From Bacteroidota bacterium (GTDB lineage Bacteria; Bacteroidota; Bacteroidia; Bacteroidales; Rikenellaceae), in NCBI GenBank assembly GCA_023443765.1, contig JAEZTA010000186.1, positions 1-6,836 on the forward strand: DNA of 6,836 bases, in the 5' to 3' direction. A program made the translations under genes and the position numbers. The notes under the pieces were generated by a model, which saw only the letters and a list, made by a program, of their open reading frames with translations, made no database searches and had not been told where the DNA came from. Of the stretch, positions 1 through 6,836 are shown piece by piece. How positions within the stretch are numbered: the stretch's first letter is position 1; each line of letters opens with the position of its first letter.

Positions 1-319
1 GGGCATACAACTCCCGGAGCCGTTCGCTGCGTTCGGGGTCCTCGTCGGCAATCCCCGGGCAGTCGGCCAGCGGCACATTGCCCGCATAACGGCGGTTGCG
101 GCGGTAATAGGAGATGCAGGTGTTCAGCCCGACGCGGTAGACCCACGACGACGCTTTGGACCGGCCTTCAAACCCGCCGAACCCCTGCCACAGGTTGATC
201 AGCACATCCTGGTAGAGGTCGTCGAAATCGGCGCTGTCCACGGCATAGAGGTAACAGATTTTGCCGATGATGCGCCGGTGTTCGCGGACGAAAACTTCGA
301 AATCATACTGTTTGCCCAT
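1..319 (-). CDS. ECF-family RNA polymerase sigma factor, C-terminal part cut off by window edge
   Basis: This is the N-terminal 106 residues of an extracytoplasmic-function sigma-70 factor, which would direct core RNA polymerase to a small regulon. Sigma region 2 is visible: the core-binding segment with DFDDLYQDVLINLW at residues 31-44, and the -10 recognition and melting segment with SSWVYRVGLNTCISYYRR at 57-74. An acidic linker (ADEDPERSER, 91-100) leads toward region 4, which lies outside the window. An upstream in-frame ATG at 338-340 would add seven residues. I prefer the ATG at 317-319 because the first ATG overlaps the -10 box of the ECF-type promoter at 340-368. The gene is separated from transketolase by a terminator, so it begins its own transcript. 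Whether an anti-sigma gene follows cannot be seen. The family call is secure; regulon and ECF subgroup are unknown. Confidence 0.93.
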   Translation of the reverse strand, partial: MGKQYDFEVFVREHRRIIGKICYLYAVDSADFDDLYQDVLINLWQGFGGFEGRSKASSWVYRVGLNTCISYYRRNRRYAGNVPLADCPGIADEDPERSERLRELYA

Positions 320-339
320 TCTGAAACTGGTTTTACCCA

Positions 340-368
340 TAAGACGCAAAAGAGACGGAATAGTTGCA
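340..368 (-). promoter_or_regulatory. ECF-type promoter of the sigma factor gene (probable autoregulation)
   Basis: On the minus strand TGCAAC (363-368) is followed after exactly 16 nt by CGTCTTA (340-346). ECF sigma factors typically recognise an AAC-containing -35 element and a CGTC-like -10 element at about this spacing, and commonly transcribe their own genes. No TAnnTTTG housekeeping box was seen in this gap. The expected transcription start is about 333-336, giving a leader of under 20 nt before the ATG at 319. Autoregulation is inferred; a different ECF factor could use the site. Confidence 0.6.
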
Positions 369-429
369 ATGCCTGTAAAAAAAGTGTCGGAAATTTCACC
401 CGGCGCTCCCATGTTGCGGCGCCCGGGTC

Positions 430-479
430 AAAAAAATCCCCGGATGGACGCTCCTCTGCGGGCATTCCATTCGGGGATT
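430..479 (-). terminator. Rho-independent terminator of the transketolase transcript
   Basis: Read on the minus strand, an 8-bp outer stem, AATCCCCG (472-479) with CGGGGATT (435-442), continues after one A-C mismatch into ATGGA/TCCAT. It is followed by seven Ts (430-436, partly shared with the stem end). It lies about 40 bp past the transketolase stop codon and before the sigma factor promoter, so it separates the two units. Confidence 0.85.
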
Positions 480-517
480 GGAGGGATGTGCGGCCGACGC
501 GCCGCGATTGCAAAATG

Positions 518-2551
518 CTATTTTCCCAGCATCTTCTTCACTTCCGCAGCAACGGTCACCCCATTGTAGCCGAACTTCTCGTCCAGCACTTTGTAAGGAG
601 CCGACCAGCCGAAGTGGTCGAGGCCGTGGATCACACCGTTTTCGCCCACGAGACCCAGCAGGTTCACCGGAAGGCCCGAGGTCATGCCGTAGCGCGGGAT
701 GCCCACAGGCAGGATGCTCTCCTGGTAGGAACGGGGCTGGTCGCGGAACAGACCTTCGCTCGGAATGTCCACCACGCGGACCGGAATACCCTCGGCAGCC
801 AGCAGTTCGGCGCCCTCAACGAGCGTCGCAACCTCCGAACCCGTAGCGATCAGTACCGCGGCGGGTTTGGCGGCATCGACGACCACATAACCGCCCTTGG
901 CAATCTGCGCGGCCTCCTCGCGGCGGCTGGCGCCCAGCGTCGGCAGGGTCTTGATGTCCTGGCGCGAAAGCACGAGCGCCACAGGACGATGCTCCTCCAC
1001 AGCCAGCTTCCATGCCATGACAGTCTCGTCGCCGTCGGCGGGACGCAGCACGAGCATCGAACGCTCGTCGTGGTGGTTTTTCAGATGCTCCATCAGGCGA
1101 ATCTGCGCTTCGTGCTCGACGGGCTGGTGCGTAGGTCCGTCCTCGCCCACGCGGAACGAGTCGTGCGTCCAGACATAAACCACATGCAGGCGCATCAGCG
1201 CCGAGAGGCGCACGGCCGGTTTCATATAGTCGGAGAAGACGAAGAACGTGCCGCCGACCGGAATCACGCCGCCATGCAGCGCCATACCGTTCATCACGCA
1301 GGCCATCGTCAGTTCCGAGACGCCCGCCTGGAAGAATTTTCCGGAGAAGTCGCCCTTCGTGAACGCCTTGGTTTTCTTGAGGAATCCGTCGGTCTTGTCC
1401 GAGTTCGAAAGGTCGGCCGACGCAACGATCATGTTGTCGATCTTCTCGGCATAGACGCCCAGCACCGTTGCCGATGCGGCACGTGTAGCCACGTTGGGCT
1501 TCACTTCGATGGACTTATAGTCAATTTCGGGGAGTTTTCCCGAAAGGAATTCGTCGAGTTTGCGCGCCAGGTCCTTGTGCTCGCTGCGCCACGACTTTTC
1601 GACAGCGGCCTGCTTTGCAGCCCACTCCCGGAGCGACTCGCGGCGTTCGGCGAACACCTCGCGGCTCTCTTCGAACACGGCGAACGGATTTTCGGGATCA
1701 CCGCCCAGGTTGGTGATCGTGGCGGCAATATCGGCTCCGGCAGCCGTCAGCGGCTGGCCGTGGGTCGAAACCTTATCCTCGAAGCACTCCCCGGCGGGGC
1801 CTTTGGCGCCTTTGCCCATAATCGTACGACCGATGATCAGCGTCGGACGCTCCGTCTCGCTCTCGGCGGCAACCAGCGCTTCGCGCAATTCGTTGATGTT
1901 GTGTCCGTCGACCGACAGCACGTTCCAGCCCCACGCCTCGTACTTCATGGCTACATTCTCGGTCATCACCTCATCGACCTTGGTCGAAAGCTGGATGTTG
2001 TTCGAGTCGTAGTACATCACGAAGTTCGACAGGCCCAGGTGCCCGGCGATGCGGCCCACGCCCTGCGAAATCTCCTCCTCGACAGCGCCGTCGGAGATGT
2101 AGGCATAGGTCTTGTGCGCCATCCATCCGCCGAAGCGGGCGACCATGAAACGCTCTGCAATGGCAGCTCCCAGGGCCATGGCATGACCCTGACCCAACGG
2201 ACCCGACGTATTCTCCACACCGCGCATCACATCCACCTCGGGATGGCCCGGCGTCACGCTGCCCCACTGGCGCAGCGACTGCAAATCCTCAGTCGAATAG
2301 TGTCCGGCCAGCGACAGCGCCGAATAGAGCATCGGCGACATGTGGCCCGGATCGAGAAAGAACCGGTCGCGGTAGGGATAAGCCATATTATCGGGATCGT
2401 AACGCAGGAACTCGGCGAAAAGCACCGTAATAAAATCCGCGCCACCCATGGCTCCGCCGGGATGGCCCGACCTGGCCTTCTCGACCATCGCGGCCGACAG
2501 GATGCGGATATTATCGGCAACACGCGTAAGTTTAGAATTCGTTGTAGACAT
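518..2551 (-). CDS. tkt: Transketolase (full length)
   Basis: A thiamine-diphosphate enzyme of the cytosolic non-oxidative pentose phosphate pathway that moves two-carbon units between ketose and aldose phosphates. The 677 residues compare with about 660-680 for bacterial homologues. Visible landmarks are His30 in SGHPGGAMGG, His70 in DPGHMSP, TPGHPE with His103, the thiamine/metal motif SDG(153-155)...NN(184-185), His264 in STHGQPL, the catalytic Glu413 in AGVSELTM, and THDS plus GEDGPTHQP (His463, His475) in the pyrimidine-binding domain. The C-terminal domain is intact (about 550-677). The usual GDG reads SDG here; the Asp is kept, and I recall SDG from other Bacteroidota transketolases, so I expect activity. 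The start at 2551 gives the standard N-terminus. The gene lies 60 bp after clpX, with a promoter box in the gap and a terminator at 430-479, so it can form its own unit. Confidence 0.96.
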   Translation of the reverse strand: MSTTNSKLTRVADNIRILSAAMVEKARSGHPGGAMGGADFITVLFAEFLRYDPDNMAYPYRDRFFLDPGHMSPMLYSALSLAGHYSTEDLQSLRQWGSVTPGHPEVDVMRGVENTSGPLGQGHAMALGAAIAERFMVARFGGWMAHKTYAYISDGAVEEEISQGVGRIAGHLGLSNFVMYYDSNNIQLSTKVDEVMTENVAMKYEAWGWNVLSVDGHNINELREALVAAESETERPTLIIGRTIMGKGAKGPAGECFEDKVSTHGQPLTAAGADIAATITNLGGDPENPFAVFEESREVFAERRESLREWAAKQAAVEKSWRSEHKDLARKLDEFLSGKLPEIDYKSIEVKPNVATRAASATVLGVYAEKIDNMIVASADLSNSDKTDGFLKKTKAFTKGDFSGKFFQAGVSELTMACVMNGMALHGGVIPVGGTFFVFSDYMKPAVRLSALMRLHVVYVWTHDSFRVGEDGPTHQPVEHEAQIRLMEHLKNHHDERSMLVLRPADGDETVMAWKLAVEEHRPVALVLSRQDIKTLPTLGASRREEAAQIAKGGYVVVDAAKPAAVLIATGSEVATLVEGAELLAAEGIPVRVVDIPSEGLFRDQPRSYQESILPVGIPRYGMTSGLPVNLLGLVGENGVIHGLDHFGWSAPYKVLDEKFGYNGVTVAAEVKKMLGK

Positions 2552-2591
2552 GGAGTTAGTGTTTTTATGGGTTTATGCTATTTATTTTCGG

Positions 2592-2611
2592 CAAAGATAG
2601 CCAAAAAGAAA

Positions 2612-2620
<9 letters not shown>
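2592..2620 (-). promoter_or_regulatory. Candidate transketolase promoter overlapping the clpX stop codon
   Basis: TATCTTTG (2592-2599, minus) matches the Bacteroidota -7 box TAnnTTTG exactly. A TTG (2617-2619) lies 17 nt upstream, slightly closer than the usual 19-21 nt for the -33 element. Initiation would fall near 2585, giving a leader of about 34 nt. The upstream element lies over the last codons of clpX. The -7 box is convincing and the -33 box is weak. Confidence 0.55.
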
Positions 2621-3880
<1,260 letters not shown>

Positions 3881-3885
3881 GCGGT

Positions 3886-4554
3886 TTATTTATCACGTTT
3901 GGAGAGTACCTCGTCGATCAGGCCGTATTCCTTCGCCTCCCTGGCCGACAGCCAGTAGTCGCGGTCGGCGTCCTTCTCGATCTTCTTAACCGAGACGCCC
4001 GAGTGTGCCGAAAGTATCTCGTAGAGTTCGCGTTTGGTTTTCAGAATCTCGCGCGCCGTGATTTCGATGTCCGACGCCTGCCCCTGCGCACCGCCCAGCG
4101 GCTGGTGGATCATCACCCGCGAGTGCGGCAGCGCCGAACGCTTGCCCTTGGCGCCCGCCGTGAGCAGCACCGCCCCCATCGAGGCCGCGAGACCCGTGCA
4201 GATAGTCGCCACGTCGGAGTTGACGAGCTGCATCGTGTCGTAGATGCCCAGTCCGGCCGAAACCGACCCGCCGGGCGAGTTGATATAAATCTGGATGTCC
4301 TTCTCGGGGTCAACCGATTCGAGGAACAGCAGCTGGGCCTGGATGATGTTGGCCGCGTCGTCGTAGATCGGCGCACCGAGGAAGATGATGCGGTCCATCA
4401 TCAGGCGCGAGAAAACATCCATCGTAGCGATATTGAGCTGACGCTCCTCGATGATCGTAGGCGACACATAGGCCGCGCTTATCGACTGGAAATCGTGGAG
4501 TTTCAGCGAACTGATTCCACAATGACCTTTTGCGTACTTTTCAAATTCTGACAT
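3886..4554 (-). CDS. clpP: ATP-dependent Clp protease proteolytic subunit ClpP
   Basis: A serine peptidase that forms a double heptameric barrel and degrades proteins delivered by ClpX. The catalytic triad is Ser125 (GLAASMGAVL), His150 (SRVMIHQPLGG) and Asp199 (ADRDYWLS). The oxyanion region SPGGSVSAG is at 93-101 and the handle helix with its ITAREI motif at about 160-185. At 222 residues it is somewhat longer than E. coli ClpP (207). The extra N-terminal part (MSEFEKYAKGH...) resembles the N-terminus I recall from Bacteroides ClpP, which supports the start at 4554; part may be a cleaved propeptide. It is the first gene of the clpP-clpX unit. Its start codon lies only 5 nt after a long RNA stem (4560-4636), and a candidate promoter lies about 220 bp upstream, so expression may be controlled through the leader. 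Confidence 0.98.
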   Translation of the reverse strand: MSEFEKYAKGHCGISSLKLHDFQSISAAYVSPTIIEERQLNIATMDVFSRLMMDRIIFLGAPIYDDAANIIQAQLLFLESVDPEKDIQIYINSPGGSVSAGLGIYDTMQLVNSDVATICTGLAASMGAVLLTAGAKGKRSALPHSRVMIHQPLGGAQGQASDIEITAREILKTKRELYEILSAHSGVSVKKIEKDADRDYWLSAREAKEYGLIDEVLSKRDK

Positions 4555-4559
4555 AGTCT

Positions 4560-4636
4560 TAATACGGGTCCGGCGAGTTTCTGGTTTTACAACTCCCGTG
4601 GCAGATTTTCCTATGGAACTCGCCGGACCCGCATTA
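4560..4636 (-). promoter_or_regulatory. Long stem-loop in the clpP leader, next to the start codon
   Basis: In the clpP-sense RNA, bases 4636-4617 pair with 4579-4560 as 20 consecutive pairs, 19 Watson-Crick and one G-U (4632 with 4564), around a 37-nt loop. The central 15 pairs (CGGGTCCGGCGAGTT and its complement) are GC-rich and perfect. The stem ends 5 nt before the ATG. On the opposite strand the wobble becomes an A-C mismatch, so the pairing is better in the clpP transcript. It is not followed by a T run, so it is not a classical terminator. Control of translation or stability is inferred. It could instead be a remnant of a small inverted-repeat element. Confidence 0.6.
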
Positions 4637-4653
4637 CGGCGTTTTAACGCCGT
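4636..4653 (-). repeat. Short perfect hairpin abutting the large clpP leader stem
   Basis: ACGGCGTT (4636-4643) and AACGCCGT (4646-4653) are perfect inverted copies separated by two bases, which in RNA means about a 7-bp stem with a tetraloop. The base at 4636 is shared with the large stem, so the two helices would abut and could stack. No T run follows, so it is probably not a terminator. Confidence 0.55.
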
Positions 4654-4669
4654 GTTCCATATTTAAAAT

Positions 4670-4697
4670 CCCCCGGGCCCCCTTTGTAAAGGGGGAC
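4670..4697. repeat. C/G-rich palindrome, candidate dispersed intergenic repeat
   Basis: CCCCCTTT (4678-4685) and AAAGGGGG (4688-4695) form an 8-bp inverted repeat with a two-base spacer, preceded on the plus strand by TCCCCCGGG (4670-4677 and on). The extra C run gives an alternative partner for the same G run. Sequences of this style (CCCCC...TTTG.AAAGGGGG) recur between genes in Bacteroidales genomes as I recall them. Copy number in this genome cannot be judged from one window. Confidence 0.45.
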
Positions 4698-4738
4698 ACC
4701 TATCCAATAAATCAGACAGGCCTTGCCAATTTTAAATT

Positions 4739-4775
4739 AAAAAAGGACTTTGCAAACATCACGCCTGCAAAGTCC
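4739..4775 (-). terminator. Rho-independent terminator of tig
   Basis: Minus strand: GGACTTTGCA (4766-4775) pairs perfectly with TGCAAAGTCC (4745-4754) around an 11-nt loop, followed by six Ts (4739-4744) and an AT-rich run. It begins 25 bp past the trigger factor stop codon. This is the strongest terminator in the window and should separate tig from clpP. Confidence 0.92.
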
Positions 4776-4804
4776 AAAGATACAAAAAATCCGCGAATAC
4801 TAAA
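4775..4804 (-). promoter_or_regulatory. Candidate clpP promoter overlapping the tig terminator
   Basis: TATCTTTG (4775-4782, minus) is an exact Bacteroidota -7 box. TTTA (4801-4804), 18 nt upstream and overlapping the tig stop codon, is an imperfect -33 element. Initiation would fall near 4768, inside the 5' arm of the tig terminator, and give a clpP leader of about 210 nt. No better promoter was seen between here and clpP. Confidence 0.5.
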
Positions 4805-6125
4805 GCTCCTTCGCCAATTTAGCGAAATCGTCGGCAGATACGGCTTTTTCAGTTACTTTAATCTTCGATTTGATAGCCTCCACGACCTTCACTTCGTAGA
4901 GCTTCTCGTAAATCTTCTGGCCCTGCTCCTTGTCGGAGAGGATCTTCTCGGCATAACCTTCGAGCATATCGTCCGGAGCCGACGGCATGCCGTACTGTGC
5001 AAACTGCGCAGCAGCCAGCGCCTTGGCCTCGGCCAGCGCCTCCTCCTTCGTCACGGAGAGGTTATCGGCCTTGATGAAGTGCTTCTGGAGGTAGTTCCAG
5101 GTAAACATCGTCAGGAACTGGTCGAAATCCTTCTCGATGTCCTCCATCGAGAACTTACCCTCGTTGATCGTGTAGAGCCAACGCTTGAGGAACGTGACGG
5201 GCATCTTCAGCCCGGCCTTCTTCACGACGAAATCGCGCAGTTGCAGCGTGAAGAGGTAGTCGCTCTCACGGCGCAGTTCGGCCTCGATCTGGGCGTCGAT
5301 GAACTTGTCCAGCCCGGCCTCGTCGGTGACGTTGCCCGCGGGGAATGCCATCTTGAAGAACTCCTCGTTCAACTCCGGCTCGGCGAACTTGCGGATCTTG
5401 GTGATCTCCAGTTCGAATTCGGGGTTGATGCCTTCCAGTTCGTCCTCCTTCACCTGCAGGCAGGCGGCACGCTGGGCGGGGTTTTTATAGAGTTCGTTGA
5501 GATTCACCTTCATCTTCGCGCCGACCTTCTTGCCGATGAAAGGCTTGCGATCGGCCTCGTCCATCGAAATCAGGCCCACGTAAGCGTCCGCAACGTTCAT
5601 CTCGCCGTTGTCGAGCGTCACCGACAGCGCCTCGTCCGAAGTCACCTTCTCGGCGTCCACCAGGCGGCCGAAGCGGCGCAGGTAGTTGGCGCGGTAGTCG
5701 TCGTGCATCTTCTTGTCGACCTTGATCTTGTTGTAGGTCAGCTTATCCTTGTCAGAGAACTCCAGCTTGATCTCGGGAGCCTCGCCGATCTCGAATACGA
5801 ATTCGAACTCGGTGGCGTTGTCGAAATCGAAATCGCCCTGCTGCTCCGAGGGGATCACGTCGCCCAGGTAGTCGATACCCTCCTTCTGGAGGTATTCGAA
5901 GACGGAGTTCGAAGCCAGACGGTACGACTGCTCAGCCAGGACGCCCTTGCCGTACATCTTCTTGACGATGCCCATGGGGACCATGCCCGGACGGAAGCCG
6001 GGGATGTTGGCCTTGCGCTTGTACTCGCGCAGGGATTTTTCGACCTCCTGCCCGTAATCCGACTCGCCGACGGTTACCCGGATCAGCGAGCTATTCTCTT
6101 CGCGTTGTTCTCTTACGATGTTCAT
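4800..6125 (-). CDS. tig: Trigger factor (ribosome-associated chaperone), diverged PPIase domain
   Basis: A chaperone that docks beside the ribosomal exit tunnel and shields emerging polypeptides. The 441 residues compare with 432 in E. coli. The N-terminal ribosome-binding domain (about 1-115) carries the signature IPGFRPGMVPMGIVKKMYG at 41-59. The following region (about 150-245) occupies the place of the FKBP-like prolyl isomerase domain but lacks the IPGFE-type active-site motif, so isomerase activity is doubtful. The C-terminal helical arms (about 116-150 and 246-441) are complete and charged. The start at 6125 gives MNIVREQREE, a normal trigger factor beginning. The gene has its own promoter box (6178-6208) and a strong terminator (4739-4775), so it appears monocistronic although it lies next to clpPX. 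Identity is secure; loss of isomerase activity is inferred. Confidence 0.95.
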   Translation of the reverse strand: MNIVREQREENSSLIRVTVGESDYGQEVEKSLREYKRKANIPGFRPGMVPMGIVKKMYGKGVLAEQSYRLASNSVFEYLQKEGIDYLGDVIPSEQQGDFDFDNATEFEFVFEIGEAPEIKLEFSDKDKLTYNKIKVDKKMHDDYRANYLRRFGRLVDAEKVTSDEALSVTLDNGEMNVADAYVGLISMDEADRKPFIGKKVGAKMKVNLNELYKNPAQRAACLQVKEDELEGINPEFELEITKIRKFAEPELNEEFFKMAFPAGNVTDEAGLDKFIDAQIEAELRRESDYLFTLQLRDFVVKKAGLKMPVTFLKRWLYTINEGKFSMEDIEKDFDQFLTMFTWNYLQKHFIKADNLSVTKEEALAEAKALAAAQFAQYGMPSAPDDMLEGYAEKILSDKEQGQKIYEKLYEVKVVEAIKSKIKVTEKAVSADDFAKLAKEL

Positions 6126-6177
6126 AATGAATGTGATCTATTTGTTATTCTTCAATTTTTTACTCAGAATCGGGTGG

Positions 6178-6208
6178 CAAAGATACAAAATTATTCGCTT
6201 TCCGGCAA
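6178..6208 (-). promoter_or_regulatory. Promoter of tig
   Basis: TATCTTTG (6178-6185, minus) matches the Bacteroidota -7 box, with TTG (6206-6208) exactly 20 nt upstream as the -33 element, within the expected 19-21 nt. The predicted start is near 6171, for a leader of about 45 nt. This is the best-matching promoter in the window. Confidence 0.7.
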
Positions 6209-6234
6209 GATATTCCGTATATATATAATGAAAT

Positions 6235-6265
6235 TATGATATATGGTTTGCTTTTCGTACCTTTG
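6235..6265 (+). promoter_or_regulatory. Promoter of the glutaminyl cyclase-like gene
   Basis: TACCTTTG (6258-6265) is an exact Bacteroidota -7 box. TATG (6235-6238), 19 nt upstream, matches three of four bases of the -33 consensus TTTG. The predicted start is near 6272, leaving a leader of only about 17 nt before the ATG at 6289. It is divergent from the tig promoter, with 26 bp between the two. Confidence 0.6.
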
Positions 6266-6288
6266 TAAGCTATTTTGTTGCGAATTCA

Positions 6289-6836
6289 ATGAAAACGACC
6301 CCGATACTTCTGTTTTCCGCCCTGCTGCTGACCGCATGCGGCGGCCCGGCGGCGCGCGCCAAACGCTCCGGCGAAAAGGCGCAGACCGCTGCCGTGCAGG
6401 TCGAACCCAAAGCGTACACCTACCGCATCGTAGCGACCTATCCCCACTCGACGACGGCCTACACCCAGGGGCTGCAATACGTCGACGGGCAAATGTGGGA
6501 AGGCACGGGGCAGCACGGCGAATCGGTCGTGCAGCGGATCGACCTCGCAACGGGAAAGACCGACGTGGTGGTGCGCCTGCCCCGTTCGGAGTTCGGCGAA
6601 GGCATCACCCTGCTGGGCGATCGTCTCTACCAGCTGACCTGGCAGTCGAACACGGCGCACGTCTACGACCTGACCAAAGGGTGCGAAAAAATCCGCGACC
6701 ACCGCTATCCGGGCGAAGGCTGGGGGCTGACGACCGACGGGGAGAAGCTCTACATGTCGGACGGCACGGCGAATATCTACACCATCGACCCCGCGACCTT
6801 CCGCCGCGAAAAGCGCACGACCGTGACCTACAAGGG
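6289..6836 (+). CDS. Glutaminyl-peptide cyclotransferase, papaya type (Glu_cyclase_2), lipoprotein; 3' end outside window
   Basis: The family converts N-terminal glutamine of peptides to pyroglutamate, releasing ammonia, through a metal-free five-bladed beta-propeller. About 182 residues are visible. Family motifs in order: YTQGLQY (58-64), WEGTG (70-74, whose Glu71 is probably the catalytic acid by analogy with plant and Xanthomonas enzymes), FGEGITLLGDRLYQLTW (102-118), and GEGWGLTTDGEKLYMSDG (142-159). The N-terminus is a lipoprotein signal: Lys2, a hydrophobic stretch 5-14, and lipobox LTAC with Cys17, followed by a polar linker to about residue 42. This places the enzyme in the cell envelope. 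It is unrelated to the zinc-dependent cyclases known from Porphyromonas. The ATG at 6289 gives a complete signal peptide. It is divergent from tig with its own promoter. The C-terminal propeller blades are cut off by the window edge, not by mutation. Confidence 0.92.
   Translation, partial: MKTTPILLFSALLLTACGGPAARAKRSGEKAQTAAVQVEPKAYTYRIVATYPHSTTAYTQGLQYVDGQMWEGTGQHGESVVQRIDLATGKTDVVVRLPRSEFGEGITLLGDRLYQLTWQSNTAHVYDLTKGCEKIRDHRYPGEGWGLTTDGEKLYMSDGTANIYTIDPATFRREKRTTVTYK

Noticed and set aside
153..155. Nothing at these bases; the note concerns residues 153-155 of transketolase, where GDG reads SDG
   Set aside because: The metal-binding Asp is kept and the rest of the thiamine motif and catalytic residues are intact. 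I regard it as a lineage variant, not a sign of inactivation.
399..427. Imperfect GC-rich inverted repeat CCCGGCGC...GCGCCCGGG upstream of the sigma factor promoter
   Set aside because: The arms match only with a bulge, no T run follows, and the adjacent hairpin at 430-479 already explains termination. Possible by chance in such GC-rich sequence.
4560..4636. Insertion of a miniature transposon with terminal inverted repeats
   Set aside because: The 20-bp arms would fit, but the flanks (AGTCT on the left, CGGCG on the right) show no target duplication. Not excluded, but not supported.
4555..4799. Possible small gene or tRNA in the clpP-tig gap
   Set aside because: No open frame of useful length with a credible start, and no cloverleaf. 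The content is fully described by the terminator, promoter box and hairpins.
5079..6239. A 386-codon plus-strand open frame opposite trigger factor
   Set aside because: Low-complexity Leu/Val/His-rich translation, fully antisense to a well-identified gene; a codon-usage shadow.

Overview
The window looks like a chromosomal housekeeping segment from a GC-rich member of the Bacteroidales. An Alistipes-like (Rikenellaceae) genome is my best guess. The grounds are the proteins (Bacteroidota-type ClpP, ClpX, transketolase and trigger factor), the gene order tig-clpP-clpX, several promoter boxes of the Bacteroidota form TAnnTTTG, no clear Shine-Dalgarno sequences, and high GC in the genes with AT-rich gaps. 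The genus is inferred, not demonstrated.

Layout, left to right. Five of the six genes are on the minus strand. An ECF sigma factor (1-319, minus) runs off the left edge. It sits behind an ECF-type promoter (340-368), which suggests autoregulation and decides its start codon. A rho-independent terminator (430-479) closes the transketolase gene (518-2551, minus). Next come clpX (2612-3880, minus) and clpP (3886-4554, minus), only 5 bp apart and clearly one unit, with a tkt promoter box just past the clpX stop codon. The 245-bp gap between clpP and tig holds no gene but is dense in structure: the tig terminator, a promoter box overlapping it, a C/G-rich palindrome, a short hairpin, and a 20-bp stem ending 5 nt before the clpP start codon. 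Trigger factor (4800-6125, minus) follows. A 163-bp divergent intergenic region then separates it from a plus-strand lipoprotein of the papaya-type glutaminyl cyclase family (6289 to the right edge, truncated).

How the genes work together. Trigger factor meets nascent chains at the ribosome, and ClpX unfolds substrates into the ClpP peptidase. Folding and degradation of cytosolic proteins are thus clustered, as in many bacteria. Transketolase (pentose phosphate pathway) is a metabolic neighbour with its own promoter box and terminator, so it may be expressed both by read-through from clpPX and by itself. The sigma factor and the cyclase flank the cluster and look like separate units.

No mobile element, CRISPR array, tRNA or rRNA is visible. 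The least explained feature is the structured clpP leader (4555-4775). It is the best candidate here for something undescribed, possibly a cis-acting RNA controlling ClpP synthesis, but this is inferred from base pairing alone.
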